64,000 nucleotides of DNA from Microcella alkaliphila (lineage in GTDB: Bacteria > Actinomycetota > Actinomycetes > Actinomycetales > Microbacteriaceae): contig NZ_SGXT01000018.1 of the NCBI RefSeq assembly GCF_004216855.1, positions 154,085-218,084 of the forward strand, read 5' to 3'. Below the pieces are notes generated by a model. The model searched no databases. It was given only the letters and a program-made list of their open reading frames with translations, and had not been told where the DNA came from. Position numbers and translations under genes: made by a program. This document shows positions 19,072 to 30,847 of this stretch, piece after piece (position 1 is the stretch's first letter; the number at the start of each line of letters is the position of its first letter).

Positions 19072-19117
19072 CGACCGGAATCACCGGCCCCGCCGCCACA
19101 AGCGAAATGGGCAGTCA

Positions 19118-20721
19118 ATGACGACAGCTGAGACGTCTGCCAACCAGACGCGGCGCGCCACCATGGCCGGCCTGGTCGCCGAGCTGCGCGCGGAGCTCGC
19201 CGAGACGGCGCTCGGCGGCAGCGAGTCGTCGCGGCAGCGCCACGTCGAGCGCGGCAAGCTGCTGCCGCGCGAGCGCGTCGACCGACTGCTCGACGAGGAC
19301 AGCCCGTTCCTCGAGATCGCGCCGCTCGCCGCCAACGGCCTCTACGACGGGCAGGCTCCCGGTGCCGGGCTGATTACGGGCATCGGGCTCGTGCACGGCA
19401 GGCCCGTCATGGTTATCGCCAACGACGCGACGGTCAAGGGCGGCACCTACTTCCCCCTGACGGTGAAGAAGCACCTGCGCGCGCAAGAGATCGCGCTCGA
19501 AAACCGGCTGCCGGCGATTGCCCTCGTCGACTCGGGCGGAGCCTTCCTGCCGCTGCAGGACGAGGTTTTTCCCGACCGCGACCATTTCGGGCGCATCTTC
19601 TACAACCAGGCGCGCGCATCCGCCGAAGGCATCGCGCAGATCGCTTGCGTCATGGGGTCGTGCACGGCCGGTGGCGCGTACGTGCCCGCCATGAGCGACG
19701 AGACCGTCATCGTGCGCGACCAGGGCACGATCTTCCTCGGCGGGCCGCCGCTTGTGAAGGCCGCCATCGGCGAGGTCGTGAGCGCCGAAGAGCTCGGCGG
19801 CGGCGAGCTGCACGCGCGCACCTCCGGCGTCGTCGACCACCTCGCCGACGACGACGCTCACGCCCTCGAGATCGTGCGCGACATCGTCGCCACCCTGCCG
19901 CCGCCGCGCGAGCCGGCCTGGGCCGTCAGCCCGGCCGACGCTGTACACGCGCCCGCGCCCGCGCCCGCCCCGGCGCACGACCCGGCTACCCTGCTCGACG
20001 TCGTGCCGGTCGACGTGCAGACCCCCTACGACGTGCACACGGTGATCGACCGCATCGTCGACGCCGGGTCGGTGAGCGAGTTCAAGCCCGAGTACGGTAC
20101 GACGCTCGTCACCGCCTTCGCGCGCATCGAGGGCCACCCGGTCGGCATCGTCGCCAACAACGGCGTGCTGTTCAGCGAGTCGGCCATGAAGGGCGCGCAC
20201 TTCATCGAGCTGTGCGATCAGCGCGGCATCCCGCTCGTCTTTCTGCAGAACATCTCGGGCTTCATGGTCGGCCGCGACGCCGAGGCGGGCGGCATCGCCA
20301 AGCACGGGGCCAAGATGGTCACCGCCGTCGCCACGACCCGCGTGCCGAAGCTCACCGTCGTCATCGGCGGGTCGTTCGGCGCCGGCAACTACTCGATGTG
20401 CGGCCGGGCCTACTCGCCGCGCTTCCTCTGGATGTGGCCGAACGCCCGCATCTCGGTCATGGGCGGCCAGCAGGCGGCGAAAGTGCTCTCGACGGTGCGC
20501 CGCGACCAGCTCGGCGACGGCTGGCCGACCGACGAGCAGGAAGCCTTCGAAGCGCCCATCCGCGCCCAGTATGAACGGCAGGGCGACCCGTACTACGCGA
20601 CCGCCCGCCTCTGGGACGATGGGCTGATCGACCCCGCCGACACCCGCCAGGTGCTCGCCCTCGCCCTCGACGTCGTCAGCCGCGCGCCGCTTCCCGAGCC
20701 GCGCTTCGGCCTGTTCCGGAT

Positions 20722-20725
<4 letters not shown>
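19118..20725 (+). CDS. accD1: Acyl-CoA carboxylase beta subunit (3-methylcrotonyl-CoA type)
   Basis: 535 residues, the size of the carboxyltransferase subunit of methylcrotonyl-CoA carboxylase. It moves CO2 from carboxybiotin to the acyl-CoA. Seen motifs: [57 protein letters not shown], and [20 protein letters not shown] in the C-terminal half. This pattern and the operon match the mycobacterial accD1-accA1-fadE19 leucine cluster. It is the first gene of the operon and stands downstream of two TetR operators. The stop overlaps the GTG of the next gene. Confidence 0.92.
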
Positions 20726-22745
<2,020 letters not shown>

Positions 22746-22749
<4 letters not shown>

Positions 22750-23897
22750 TCGACCTCACCCCGGAACAGCAGCGCCTCAGCGATGAGGTGCGCGAGTTCG
22801 CCGACACCGTCGTCGCGCCCGCCGCATACGAGTACGACACGAAGCGCGAGCTGCCGTACGACATCATCCGGCAGATGGGTGACATGGGGCTCTTCGGGCT
22901 GCCCTTCCCGAAAGAGTACGGCGGGCAGGGCAAGACCTACGTCGACCTGTGCCTCGCCGTCGAACAGCTCGCCCGCGCCGACCAGTCGATCGCCGTGACC
23001 CTCGAGGCGGGCGTCGGCCTCGGCGCGATGCCGATCTTCCGCCAGGGCACCGAGGAGCAGAAGCAGCAGTGGCTACCCGACCTCGCCCGCGGCCGCGCGC
23101 TCGCCGGCTTCGGCCTCACCGAGGCGGGCGCCGGGTCCGATGCCCGCGCCACGCAGACCACTGCCGAGGTGGTCGATGGCGAGTGGGTCATCAACGGGTC
23201 GAAGCAGTTCATCACCAACTCGGGCAGCGAGATCACGAGCCTCGTCACCGTCACCGCCGTCACGGGCCGCAAAGAGAACGGCAACCCCGAGCTGTCGGCG
23301 ATCATCGTGCCGTCGGGCACGCCCGGCTTCACGGTGCACCCCGCCTACGACAAGGTGGGTTGGCACACGAGCGACACCCACCCGCTCACCTTCGACGACG
23401 TGCGCGTGCCCGAGGCGAACCTGCTGGGTGAGCGCGGCCGCGGCTACGCGAACTTCCTCGAGTACCTCGACGAGGGCCGCGTCGCCTTCGCCGCGCTCTG
23501 CACGGGTGCCGCCCAGGGCTGCCTGGAGGAGGCGCTGCGCTACGCGAAGGAGCGCGTCGTCTTCAATCGCTCCATTGGCGACAACCAGCACGTCGCCTTC
23601 ATGATTGCCCGCATGCAGTCGCGGGTGCACGCCGCGCGCCTCGCCACCTACGAGGCCGCGCACCGCATCGTGGTGGGCAAGCCCTTCAAGGCCGAGGCGT
23701 CGATGGCGAAGCTCATCTCGAGCGAGGCCGCCATGGCGAACGCCCGCGACGCCAGCCACATCTTCGGCGGCTACGGGTTCATGAATGAAAACCCCGTCGC
23801 CCGGCACTACCGTGACTCGAAGGTGCTCGAGGTCGGCGAGGGCACGACGGAGGTGCAGCTCATGGTCATTGCACGAACGCTGGGGCTGTCGGCATGA
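22746..23897 (+). CDS. fadE19: Acyl-CoA dehydrogenase (isovaleryl-CoA dehydrogenase-like, FadE19 type)
   Basis: 383 residues, a normal acyl-CoA dehydrogenase. Seen motifs: LFGLPFPKEYGGQGKTYVDL, GFGLTEAGAGSDARATQT with ITNS (FAD and substrate contacts), and the C-terminal YGFMNENPVARHYRDSKVLE with VGEGTTEVQLMVIAR. It oxidises the acyl chain with FAD, passing electrons to ETF. Its place between carboxylase and hydratase genes points to isovaleryl-CoA, made from leucine, as substrate. ATG overlaps the previous stop; the next ATG overlaps its own stop. Confidence 0.88.
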
Positions 23898-24373
23898 CCG
23901 GCCGCCGCGTCGAGCAGCGGGGCCTGTGGTTCGACGAGTTCGAGGTCGGCACGGTCTACGCGCACGCCCCGGGCCGCACCATGACCGAGGCTGACAACGT
24001 GCTGTTTTCGACCCTCACCATGAACCCGCAGGCGCTGCACCTCGACGCGGCGTGGTCGGCGACGCAGCCTTTCGGCGAGCGGCTCGTGAACTCGATGATG
24101 ACCCTCGCCGTGATGGTCGGCGCCTCGGTGCAGCAGCTCACGCAGGGCACGATCGTCGCCAACCTCGGCCTCACCGACGTGCGGTTCCCGCACCCGCTGC
24201 ACCACGGCGACACCCTCTACAGCGAGACGCTCGTCGTCGAGAAGCGCCTGTCAGAGTCGCGGCCCGGCCAGGGCATCGTCACCCTCGAACACACCGGCCG
24301 CAACCAGCACGGCGACATCGTCGGCGTCGCCCGCCGCGCCGTGCTCATCTGGCAGGAGGGTGACGCACGGTGA
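23894..24373 (+). CDS. MaoC-family hydratase (Rv2499c-like)
   Basis: 159 residues with one hot-dog fold. FEVGTVYAHAPGRTMTEADN- VLFSTLTMNPQALHLD carries the hydratase-2 pattern (D, N, P, H) and the family's catalytic Asp/His positions. In the operon it should hydrate 3-methylglutaconyl-CoA to 3-hydroxy-3-methylglutaryl-CoA, replacing the crotonase-type enzyme used elsewhere. That role is inferred from gene order, which is the same as accD1-accA1-fadE19-Rv2499c-citE in Mycobacterium tuberculosis. Confidence 0.85.
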   Translation: MTGRRVEQRGLWFDEFEVGTVYAHAPGRTMTEADNVLFSTLTMNPQALHLDAAWSATQPFGERLVNSMMTLAVMVGASVQQLTQGTIVANLGLTDVRFPHPLHHGDTLYSETLVVEKRLSESRPGQGIVTLEHTGRNQHGDIVGVARRAVLIWQEGDAR

Positions 24374-25206
24374 GCGCCTTTGCGATGGGGCCCGCGCTGC
24401 TCTTCTGCCCGGCTGACCGGCCCGAGCGCTATGCGAAGGCGGCCGAGCGCGCCGACGCCGTGATTCTCGATTGTGAGGATGCGGTCGCTCCCGATGCAAA
24501 GGATTCGGCGCGCGAGGCGCTCGCCGCCTCCCGCCTCGACCCGGCCACGACGATCGTGCGCATCAATCCGCTCGGCACGGCCGACGCCGACGCCGACCTC
24601 GCGGCGCTCGCCGGCACCGACTACCGCACCGTGATGGTCGCAAAGGCCGAGGACCCGGCGGCACTCGCCGCACTCGCTGCCCGCGGCTATGCCGTGATCG
24701 CCCTGTGTGAGACGGCGGCGGGCGTCGTCGCTGCGGGCGAAATCGCCGCCGTCGACGGTGTCGTCGCCCTCATGTGGGGAGCGGAAGACCTCGTCGCATC
24801 GATGGGCGGCACCGCCAGTCGGGATGCTCGGGGCCAGTACCGCGCGGTCGTCCAGCACGCACGCGCCACCGTCCACCTCGCCGCGGCCGCCCGCGGAAAG
24901 GCGAGCGTCGACGCCGTGCACCTCGACATCACCGACGAGGCGGGCCTCGCGGAGGCGGCGGCGGATGCCGCAGCCCTCGGATTCGTCGCGACCGCGTGCA
25001 TCCACCCCAGTCAGGTCGCCGTGATCCGCCGAGCGTACGCGCCAACCCCCGACCAGCGCGTCTGGGCCGAGCGCGTGCTCGCCGCGGCAGAGCACGAGCG
25101 TGGCGTCTTCCGCCTCGATGGGCAGATGGTCGACGAGCCGGTGCTGCGCCACGCCCGCGCGGTCCTCGCGCGCGGTGAGGGCGCCGCGGGCACCGAGCGC
25201 GTCTAA
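24370..25206 (+). CDS. citE: HpcH/HpaI-family CoA-ester lyase (CitE-like)
   Basis: 278 residues. A TIM barrel of the CitE/malyl-CoA lyase group: LLFCPADRPERYAKAAERAD, VILDCEDAVAPDAKDSAREA, VRINPLG, and ALCETAAGVVAAGEIAAV and LMWGAEDLVA give the metal and CoA sites (Glu and Asp ligands of Mg2+). The M. tuberculosis counterpart Rv2498c cleaves beta-hydroxyacyl-CoA esters, including 3-hydroxy-3-methylglutaryl-CoA, and the operon position fits that step here. GTG start overlaps the maoC stop. It is the last gene of the tightly coupled set. Confidence 0.85.
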   Translation: MSAFAMGPALLFCPADRPERYAKAAERADAVILDCEDAVAPDAKDSAREALAASRLDPATTIVRINPLGTADADADLAALAGTDYRTVMVAKAEDPAALAALAARGYAVIALCETAAGVVAAGEIAAVDGVVALMWGAEDLVASMGGTASRDARGQYRAVVQHARATVHLAAAARGKASVDAVHLDITDEAGLAEAAADAAALGFVATACIHPSQVAVIRRAYAPTPDQRVWAERVLAAAEHERGVFRLDGQMVDEPVLRHARAVLARGEGAAGTERV

Positions 25207-25334
25207 CGCTCTGACCGCTCAGAACCGCCGAGCGCGTCGATCGCACCGACTCCCCCGACGGCACCGCCTGCGGAATGCGGGCCCGCGCGAACGGGTTGGC
25301 ACGAGCATCCGCCCGCCGCCAGAAGGAGCCTCTC

Positions 25335-26192
25335 GTGTCGATCGTCGTCCTCGGAGCCACCGGCCACCTCGGCCGCGCCGTCATTGATCACCTGCTCGCC
25401 CGCGGTGTCGCGCCGAGCGACATCGTCGCCGCCGGCCGCGCCGTCGACACGCTCGACGCCCTGCGGGCGCGCGGCGTTGATGTGCGCGCCGTCGACTACT
25501 CCGACGAGGCGACGACCGATGCGGCGCTCGCGGGCAGCCGCGTGGTGCTGCTCGTCTCGGGCAGCGAGATCGGCCAGCGCGTTGCCCAGCATCGCGCCGT
25601 CATCACCGCCGCCGAGCGCGCCGGCGCCGAGCGCCTCGTCTACACCTCGATCGTGAACGCGATCGAATCGCAGCACCTGCTCGCACCCGAGCACGCCGAA
25701 ACCGAGCGGATGCTCGCGGCGAGTCCGCTTGCCGCGACCGTCCTCCGCAACAACTGGTACATCGAAAACTACGCGGCCGACGTCGAACGCGCCGTCGAGA
25801 CGGGCGTCGTCGCATCAGCCGCGGGGGAGGGGCGCATCGCGAGCGCCACCCGCGACGAGTACGCGGAGGCGGCCGCCGTCGCCCTGCTCGACGACGACCA
25901 CGCCGGCCACACTTACGAGCTCACCGGCCCCGAGGCCTGGAGCCACCTCGAGTTCGCCGCCGCGCTCACCGAGCTGCTCGGCCGCGAGGTCGTGTACGAC
26001 GCGCTCGACCTCGAGGAGCAGCGCGCGCACCTCGTTGAGGCGGGCCTCGACGAGGCGACGGCTGGCTTCATCGTCGGGCTCGATGCCAACACGCGAGCGG
26101 GCGAACTCTCCGCCGTGAGTGGCGACCTCGAACGCCTGCTCGGCCGTCGCCCCCGCGATCTGCGCGCGCAGCTCGCAACGCTGCTCAGCTAG
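25335..26192 (+). CDS. NAD(P)-binding protein, NmrA/QorB-like atypical SDR
   Basis: 285 residues from GTG 25335, which has AAGGAG 6 nt upstream. The Rossmann start is [21 protein letters not shown], and YTSIVNA and [10 protein letters not shown] are typical of the NmrA/QorB branch (NAD(P)H:quinone oxidoreductases and NADP-sensing proteins). No clear catalytic Tyr-x3-Lys is present. It is 128 nt from citE and probably not part of that operon. Its TAG stop lies within the CTAG at 26189-26192, whose complement is the stop of the convergent gene. A 128-nt gap before it shows no other feature. Confidence 0.8.
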
Positions 26193-26677
26193 AACGCTGC
26201 GGTCGGCAGTGTCGCGTTCACCACGCGCACGGCGATCGAGAACACGATGGCGATGAGCAGTGCCTGCAGGGCGATCGTTGCCCACATCGGGGCGAGGCCT
26301 GTTCCGCTGCGGCGGCGCACGACGATCGAGCGGCCGATCACGTAGACGAAACCCGACGCGATCGCCCAGAACCACGGGAACGGCCGGTCGATCTGACGGT
26401 CGCGCAGCGCCCGCCAGTCGAGCACGGCAACGCCGATTCCGGCGAGCCACAGCACGAGCCCCGTCCCGTTGCCCGTGGCGGGCGGCGCGGTCGTCGGGTT
26501 CGTCGTGACGGCGCCATCGGGAGTGGCTTCGATCGCCACGTTCACCAACTCGATGACGGCGTCAACGTCGAGCGTGACTGCCGACCAGATGCTGATGAGC
26601 GGCGCGAGGGCGAGCAGCCAGATCCACAGCGTCGTGGCCGGAGTGCCGGCCGGGGCCGGCTGAGGTGCGTCGGTCAT
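26189..26677 (-). CDS. Hypothetical membrane protein
   Basis: 162 residues with about four hydrophobic segments ([73 protein letters not shown]) and a Thr/Pro-rich N-terminal tail. No known family is recognised. ATG 26677 has GAGGAG in front of it. It is the last gene of a minus-strand set with the globin and MscS genes, the globin stop being 4 nt upstream of this ATG. Link to those genes is by operon only. Confidence 0.75.
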
Positions 26678-26681
26678 CGAC

Positions 26682-27095
26682 TCACTCCTCGAAGGTATTG
26701 ACCATGGCGTAGGCGGCGCGTTGCAGGTAGTCCCACAGGGCCTCCTCGTGCATCGGCTGCAGCGCGAGTTCGTCGAGCGCCGCGCGCATGTGCGTGAGCC
26801 AGCGGTCGCGCGCATCCGGGTTGACCGTGAAGGGCATGTGCCGCATACGCAGGCGCGGGTGGCCGCGCTGCTCGCTGTACGTGCTCGGGCCACCCCAGTA
26901 CTGCTCGAGGAAGGCCGTCAGTCGCCACACCGCGCCGTCCATGTCGTCGTCGGGGTACATGGGGCGCAGCACCTCGTCGTGCTCAATGCCCTCGTAGAAG
27001 CGACGCACGAGGCGCTCAAAGGTGGCGTGCCCGCCGACCTGCGAAAAGAAGCTGTCGCTGGGGCCGCCGGTGGGGCCCAGGGTGATGTCGGCCAT
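26682..27095 (-). CDS. glbO: Group II truncated hemoglobin
   Basis: 137 residues. Features are [21 protein letters not shown], the [26 protein letters not shown] stretch, [11 protein letters not shown] (proximal His region) and a Trp and Tyr pattern of the TrbO group. It binds heme and may handle O2, NO or peroxide. The start codon directly follows the stop of mscS with no gap, so it is translated from the same message. Confidence 0.92.
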
Positions 27096-28106
27096 TTACG
27101 CGTCCTTATTGGATGCGACGGGTAACTGCTTCGTCTTCGGCGCACCGCCGCGGGTGGTCGGCTTCTGCTCGGTGGCCTTGCTCGCGCGGTCGAGTCCGTC
27201 CATGACAACGCGGTTGAGCGCGGGCAGCGCCACGCCGAGGTCGTCGAGAGCGAGCTTCAAGCGCAGGCGCAGCTCGCGGGCGATCTCGAACTGTTCGGGG
27301 CCGCGCACCTTCATGACGAGGCGAATGACGAGCGCCTCGGCCGAGATCGACTCGATGCCCCAGACCTCGGGCTTCTCGAGCACCTTGCGACGCCACTTGG
27401 GGTCGTCGGCGAGGCGCTGCGCGGTCTCGAGCATGGTGCGCTCGACCGCCTCGACGTCACTCGTGTACGGCGCGGGGAGGTCGATGATGACCCGTGCCCA
27501 GCCCTGCGACTTGTTGCCCACGGTCACGATTTCGCCGTTGCGAACGAACCACAGGGTGCCGCCGACGTCACGCACCTGCGTCACGCGCACGCCGACCGAC
27601 TCGACGACGCCGTCAACCGGGCCCTGCGTCGACTGCAGCGACACGATGTCGCCGACGCCCAGCTGGTCTTCGAAGACCATGAACAGGCCGTTCAGCATGT
27701 CTTTGACGAGGCTCTGCGCGCCGAAGCCGAGCGCGGCGCCGAGCACGCCGGCCGACGCGATGAGCGCCGTGACCGAGAAATTCAGCTCGCTCAAGATCAG
27801 CACGATCGCCACGGCGACGATCGACCACGTCACGAGGTTGCGCAGCACGCTCCCGATCGTGCGCGTGCGCTGCACCACACGAACGGCGTGCAGTGGCGAC
27901 GCGCTGAGCTCGACCGTGTGCTCGACCGCCTGGGCCTTCTTGACGCCCGAGACGACCCGATCAACGACGCGGCGAATCGAGATCAGCAGCACCCAGCGCA
28001 GGATCACCGCGCCGACGATCACGCCCGCGATGCGGAACACGGCCTCGTTCGTCTGCACGAACGTGACGATGCCCTCCCAGAGCCCTGCCCAACTGAAACC
28101 GTCCAT
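27096..28106 (-). CDS. Mechanosensitive ion channel, MscS family
   Basis: 336 residues. Three or four N-terminal hydrophobic segments are followed by the pore helix and beta region ASAGVLGAALGFGAQSLVKD, FEDQLGVGDIVSLQ and VRNGEIVTVGNKS, the MscS signature. It opens under membrane tension to release solutes in osmotic downshock. A TAGGCT box 7 nt before the ATG suggests a leaderless transcript covering mscS, glbO and the membrane protein gene. The C-terminal tail is basic. Confidence 0.92.
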   Translation of the reverse strand: MDGFSWAGLWEGIVTFVQTNEAVFRIAGVIVGAVILRWVLLISIRRVVDRVVSGVKKAQAVEHTVELSASPLHAVRVVQRTRTIGSVLRNLVTWSIVAVAIVLILSELNFSVTALIASAGVLGAALGFGAQSLVKDMLNGLFMVFEDQLGVGDIVSLQSTQGPVDGVVESVGVRVTQVRDVGGTLWFVRNGEIVTVGNKSQGWARVIIDLPAPYTSDVEAVERTMLETAQRLADDPKWRRKVLEKPEVWGIESISAEALVIRLVMKVRGPEQFEIARELRLRLKLALDDLGVALPALNRVVMDGLDRASKATEQKPTTRGGAPKTKQLPVASNKDA

Positions 28107-28113
28107 TGCGGCA

Positions 28114-28119
28114 AGCCTA
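28114..28119 (-). promoter_or_regulatory. -10 box TAGGCT, leaderless-type, for mscS-glbO
   Basis: The box ends 7 nt before ATG 28106. Confidence 0.45.
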
Positions 28120-28171
28120 GCGACGGGGTCTATGCGGACGAATCAGGCGGCGACGATTAGCCCAGACGCGA

Positions 28172-28212
28172 CTCAGCCCCGCGCATCCGAAAAAAGGATG
28201 CGCGGGGCTGAG
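28172..28212 (-). terminator. Terminator after pepN
   Basis: A perfect 17-bp stem (28172-28188 with 28196-28212) and GAAAAAA loop lie 25 nt after the pepN stop. The stem carries GCATCC/GGATGC. It separates pepN from mscS on the same strand. Confidence 0.85.
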
Positions 28213-28237
28213 ATCGTGACCGGATGCTCGGCGCCGG

Positions 28238-30784
28238 TTACGCGCGCGCGTCGCGACGCTGCGCGGCGACCGCCCGCTCGACGCCCGCGAGGTTCTCGCT
28301 CACCATGCGGCGCAGGGCCGCGGGCTGGTCGGCGTTCGCCTCGAGCCACGCGCGCGTCTTCACGATGAGGTTCTCGTTCGCGAGCGCGGCGGGGTAGAGG
28401 CCGAGAATCAGGTACTCGGCGATCTTGTACGTGCGCGACTCCCAGATCGGCACGATCGCGTCGAAGTACGCGCCGACGAGCTCGGCAAAGCCGGTCGGGC
28501 CGTTGGCGTGCTGCCAGCCCATCGTCGTCATGCGCACAATCGCGTTCGGCACGGTGTCGTCGCCGACCAGCTGGTCGAACACGGCGCGCTTCGCGTCGCT
28601 GCCGGGCAAGGCAGCCCGGGCTCGGGCGGCGGCCTGCTGACCGTTCGACGTGTTGTCCGTCGAGAGCGCCGCGTCGATCTCGCTGTGGCCGATCGCGCCG
28701 TTGAGCGCCAGGCCCTCGATGAGCAGCCAGTCAAGGTCGGTGTCAACGGTGAGCTCGGGCAGCGTGATGGTGCCGTCGCGCAGCCCGCTGAGGGTTGCGA
28801 CGTGGGCGGGCGTCGCGGCCATGTTCGCGAAGTACTGCACGAACTGGAACTGTGCGTCGCTGCCCGGCTCGGCCTCGGCGGCCAGCTGCCACAGGCCGTC
28901 GGCGACGGCGACGACCGTTTCCTCGCGCGTCGAGGGTTCGACGTAGGTGCGGGCGACCTGCGCGAGCTGCAAGAGCGTGGTGCGGATCGTCGTCGACTCG
29001 GTCTCGCTCGCGATGTTGTTGAGCACGAGGCGCACGTAGTCGCGGGCGGCGGTCTCGCCGTCGCGCGTCGCATCCCACGCCGCACCCCACACGATGGCGC
29101 GGGCGAGCGGGTTCTCGATGTCCTTGAGGTGCGCGATTGCCGTCTCTAGCGAGGCGTCGTCGAGGCGAATCTTCGCGTAGGCGAGGTCGTCGTCGTTCAG
29201 CAGGATGAGCGCGGGGCGGGTCTTACCGACCAGTTCGGCGACCTCGGTGCGCTCGCCGTCGACGTCGAGCTCGTGGCGGTGGGTGCGCACGAGCGACCCA
29301 CCGTCGAGTTCGTAGAAGCCGATGGCCATGCGGTGCGGGCGAATCGTCGGGTAGTCGGGGTGTGCGCTCTGCAGCACCGCGAACGCCGTGATGACGCCGC
29401 TGTCGTCAACCGTCAGCTCGGGGCGCAGCGTGTTGACGCCCGCCGTCTCGAGCCACTTGGCGCTCCAGTCGGTGAGCTCGCGGCCGCTCGTGGCCTCCAG
29501 CTCGCGCAGCAGGTCGACGAGCTCGGTGTTGCCCCAGGCGTGCTTCGTGAAGTAGTTCGAGACGCCCGCGAAGAAGTCCTCCTCGCCGACCCACGCGACG
29601 AGTTGCTTCAGCACGCTGCCGCCCTTGGCGTAGGTGATGCCGTCGAAGTTGACCTGCACGTCTTCCAGGTCGCGGATGTCGGCGACGATCGGGTGGGTCG
29701 AGGGCAGCTGGTCTTGCTTGTACGCCCAGCTCTTCTCCATCGCCTGGAAGGTCGTCCAGGCTTCCGTCCACTCGGTGGCCTCGGCGGTCGCGATGGTGGA
29801 GGCCCACTCGGCGAACGACTCGTTCAGCCACAGGTCGTTCCACCACTTCATGGTGACGAGGTCGCCGAACCACATGTGGGCGAGCTCGTGCAGGATCGTG
29901 ACGACGCGGCGCTCCTTCACGGCGTCAGTCACCTTCGAGCGGAAGACGTAGACCTCGGTGAAGGTCACGCAGCCCGCGTTCTCCATCGCGCCGGCGTTGA
30001 ACTCGGGAACGAACAGCTGGTCGTACTTCTCGAAGGGGTAGGGCACGTCGAACTTCGACTCGAAGTAGGCGAATCCCTTGCGGGTGATGTCGAAGATGTA
30101 GTCGGCGTCGAGGTACTCGAACAGCGACGCGCGAGCGTAGATGCCGAGCGGAATGGTGCGGCCGTCGCTGGAGGTGAGCTCCGAGTGCACGCTCTGGTAG
30201 GGGCCGGCGACGATGGCGGTGACGTAGCTCGAGATGCGCTGCGTCTTGGGGAAGGCGAAGACCGCGCTGTCGCCCTCGACCGTGGGTTCGGGGGTGACGC
30301 CGTTCGAGACGACCTTCCAGTGCTTCGGTGCGCGCACGGTGAAGGTGAACGTGGCCTTCAGGTCGGGCTGCTCGAACACGGCGAACACGCGGCGGCTGTC
30401 GGGAACCTCGAACTGCGAGTAGAGGTAGACCTCGCCGTCGACGGGGTCGACGAAGCGGTGCAGGCCCTCACCGGTGTTCGTGTACTCGTGGTCGGCGACG
30501 ACCGTCAGCTCGTTCTCGGCGGCCAGGTTCGGCAGCTGGATGCGGATACCGTCGGCCACCTCGGCCGGGTCGAGCTCCACCCCGTTCAGGGTGACCGCGT
30601 GCACCTCGCGCGCGATGGCGTCGATGAACGTCGAGGCGCCGGGCGTCGCAGTGAACGTCACCGTCGACGTCGAGCGAAACACCTCCGGCCCGGTCGTCAG
30701 GTCGAGCTCGACGCGATAGCTCTGGGTCGATACGAGCGACGAGCGCTCGCTCGCCTCCACGCGGGTGAGATTGTCTGCGGGCAC
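28238..30784 (-). CDS. pepN: Aminopeptidase N (M1 zinc metallopeptidase)
   Basis: 848 residues, the usual size for the actinobacterial enzyme. The exopeptidase motif is NAGAMEN, and the zinc site is H299-ELA-H303 with Glu322 in LWLNESFAEW. It removes N-terminal residues from peptides, finishing protein turnover that ClpP starts. A long alpha-helical ERAP1-like C-terminal domain follows (about 510-840). The GTG start has a strong GAAGGAGG site. A terminator follows the stop. Confidence 0.96.
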   Translation of the reverse strand: MPADNLTRVEASERSSLVSTQSYRVELDLTTGPEVFRSTSTVTFTATPGASTFIDAIAREVHAVTLNGVELDPAEVADGIRIQLPNLAAENELTVVADHEYTNTGEGLHRFVDPVDGEVYLYSQFEVPDSRRVFAVFEQPDLKATFTFTVRAPKHWKVVSNGVTPEPTVEGDSAVFAFPKTQRISSYVTAIVAGPYQSVHSELTSSDGRTIPLGIYARASLFEYLDADYIFDITRKGFAYFESKFDVPYPFEKYDQLFVPEFNAGAMENAGCVTFTEVYVFRSKVTDAVKERRVVTILHELAHMWFGDLVTMKWWNDLWLNESFAEWASTIATAEATEWTEAWTTFQAMEKSWAYKQDQLPSTHPIVADIRDLEDVQVNFDGITYAKGGSVLKQLVAWVGEEDFFAGVSNYFTKHAWGNTELVDLLRELEATSGRELTDWSAKWLETAGVNTLRPELTVDDSGVITAFAVLQSAHPDYPTIRPHRMAIGFYELDGGSLVRTHRHELDVDGERTEVAELVGKTRPALILLNDDDLAYAKIRLDDASLETAIAHLKDIENPLARAIVWGAAWDATRDGETAARDYVRLVLNNIASETESTTIRTTLLQLAQVARTYVEPSTREETVVAVADGLWQLAAEAEPGSDAQFQFVQYFANMAATPAHVATLSGLRDGTITLPELTVDTDLDWLLIEGLALNGAIGHSEIDAALSTDNTSNGQQAAARARAALPGSDAKRAVFDQLVGDDTVPNAIVRMTTMGWQHANGPTGFAELVGAYFDAIVPIWESRTYKIAEYLILGLYPAALANENLIVKTRAWLEANADQPAALRRMVSENLAGVERAVAAQRRDARA

Positions 30785-30847
30785 GGTTGCGGCCTCCTTC
30801 GGCGACGGACGTGAGTGGCGCGGCTCGTGGCCGCACAGCCGCCCAGC

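Noticed and set aside
25207..25334. Start of the NmrA/QorB-like gene at 25275
   Set aside because: The extra 20 residues are Arg/Ala-rich and break the Rossmann N-terminus; GTG 25335 has AAGGAG at the right distance.
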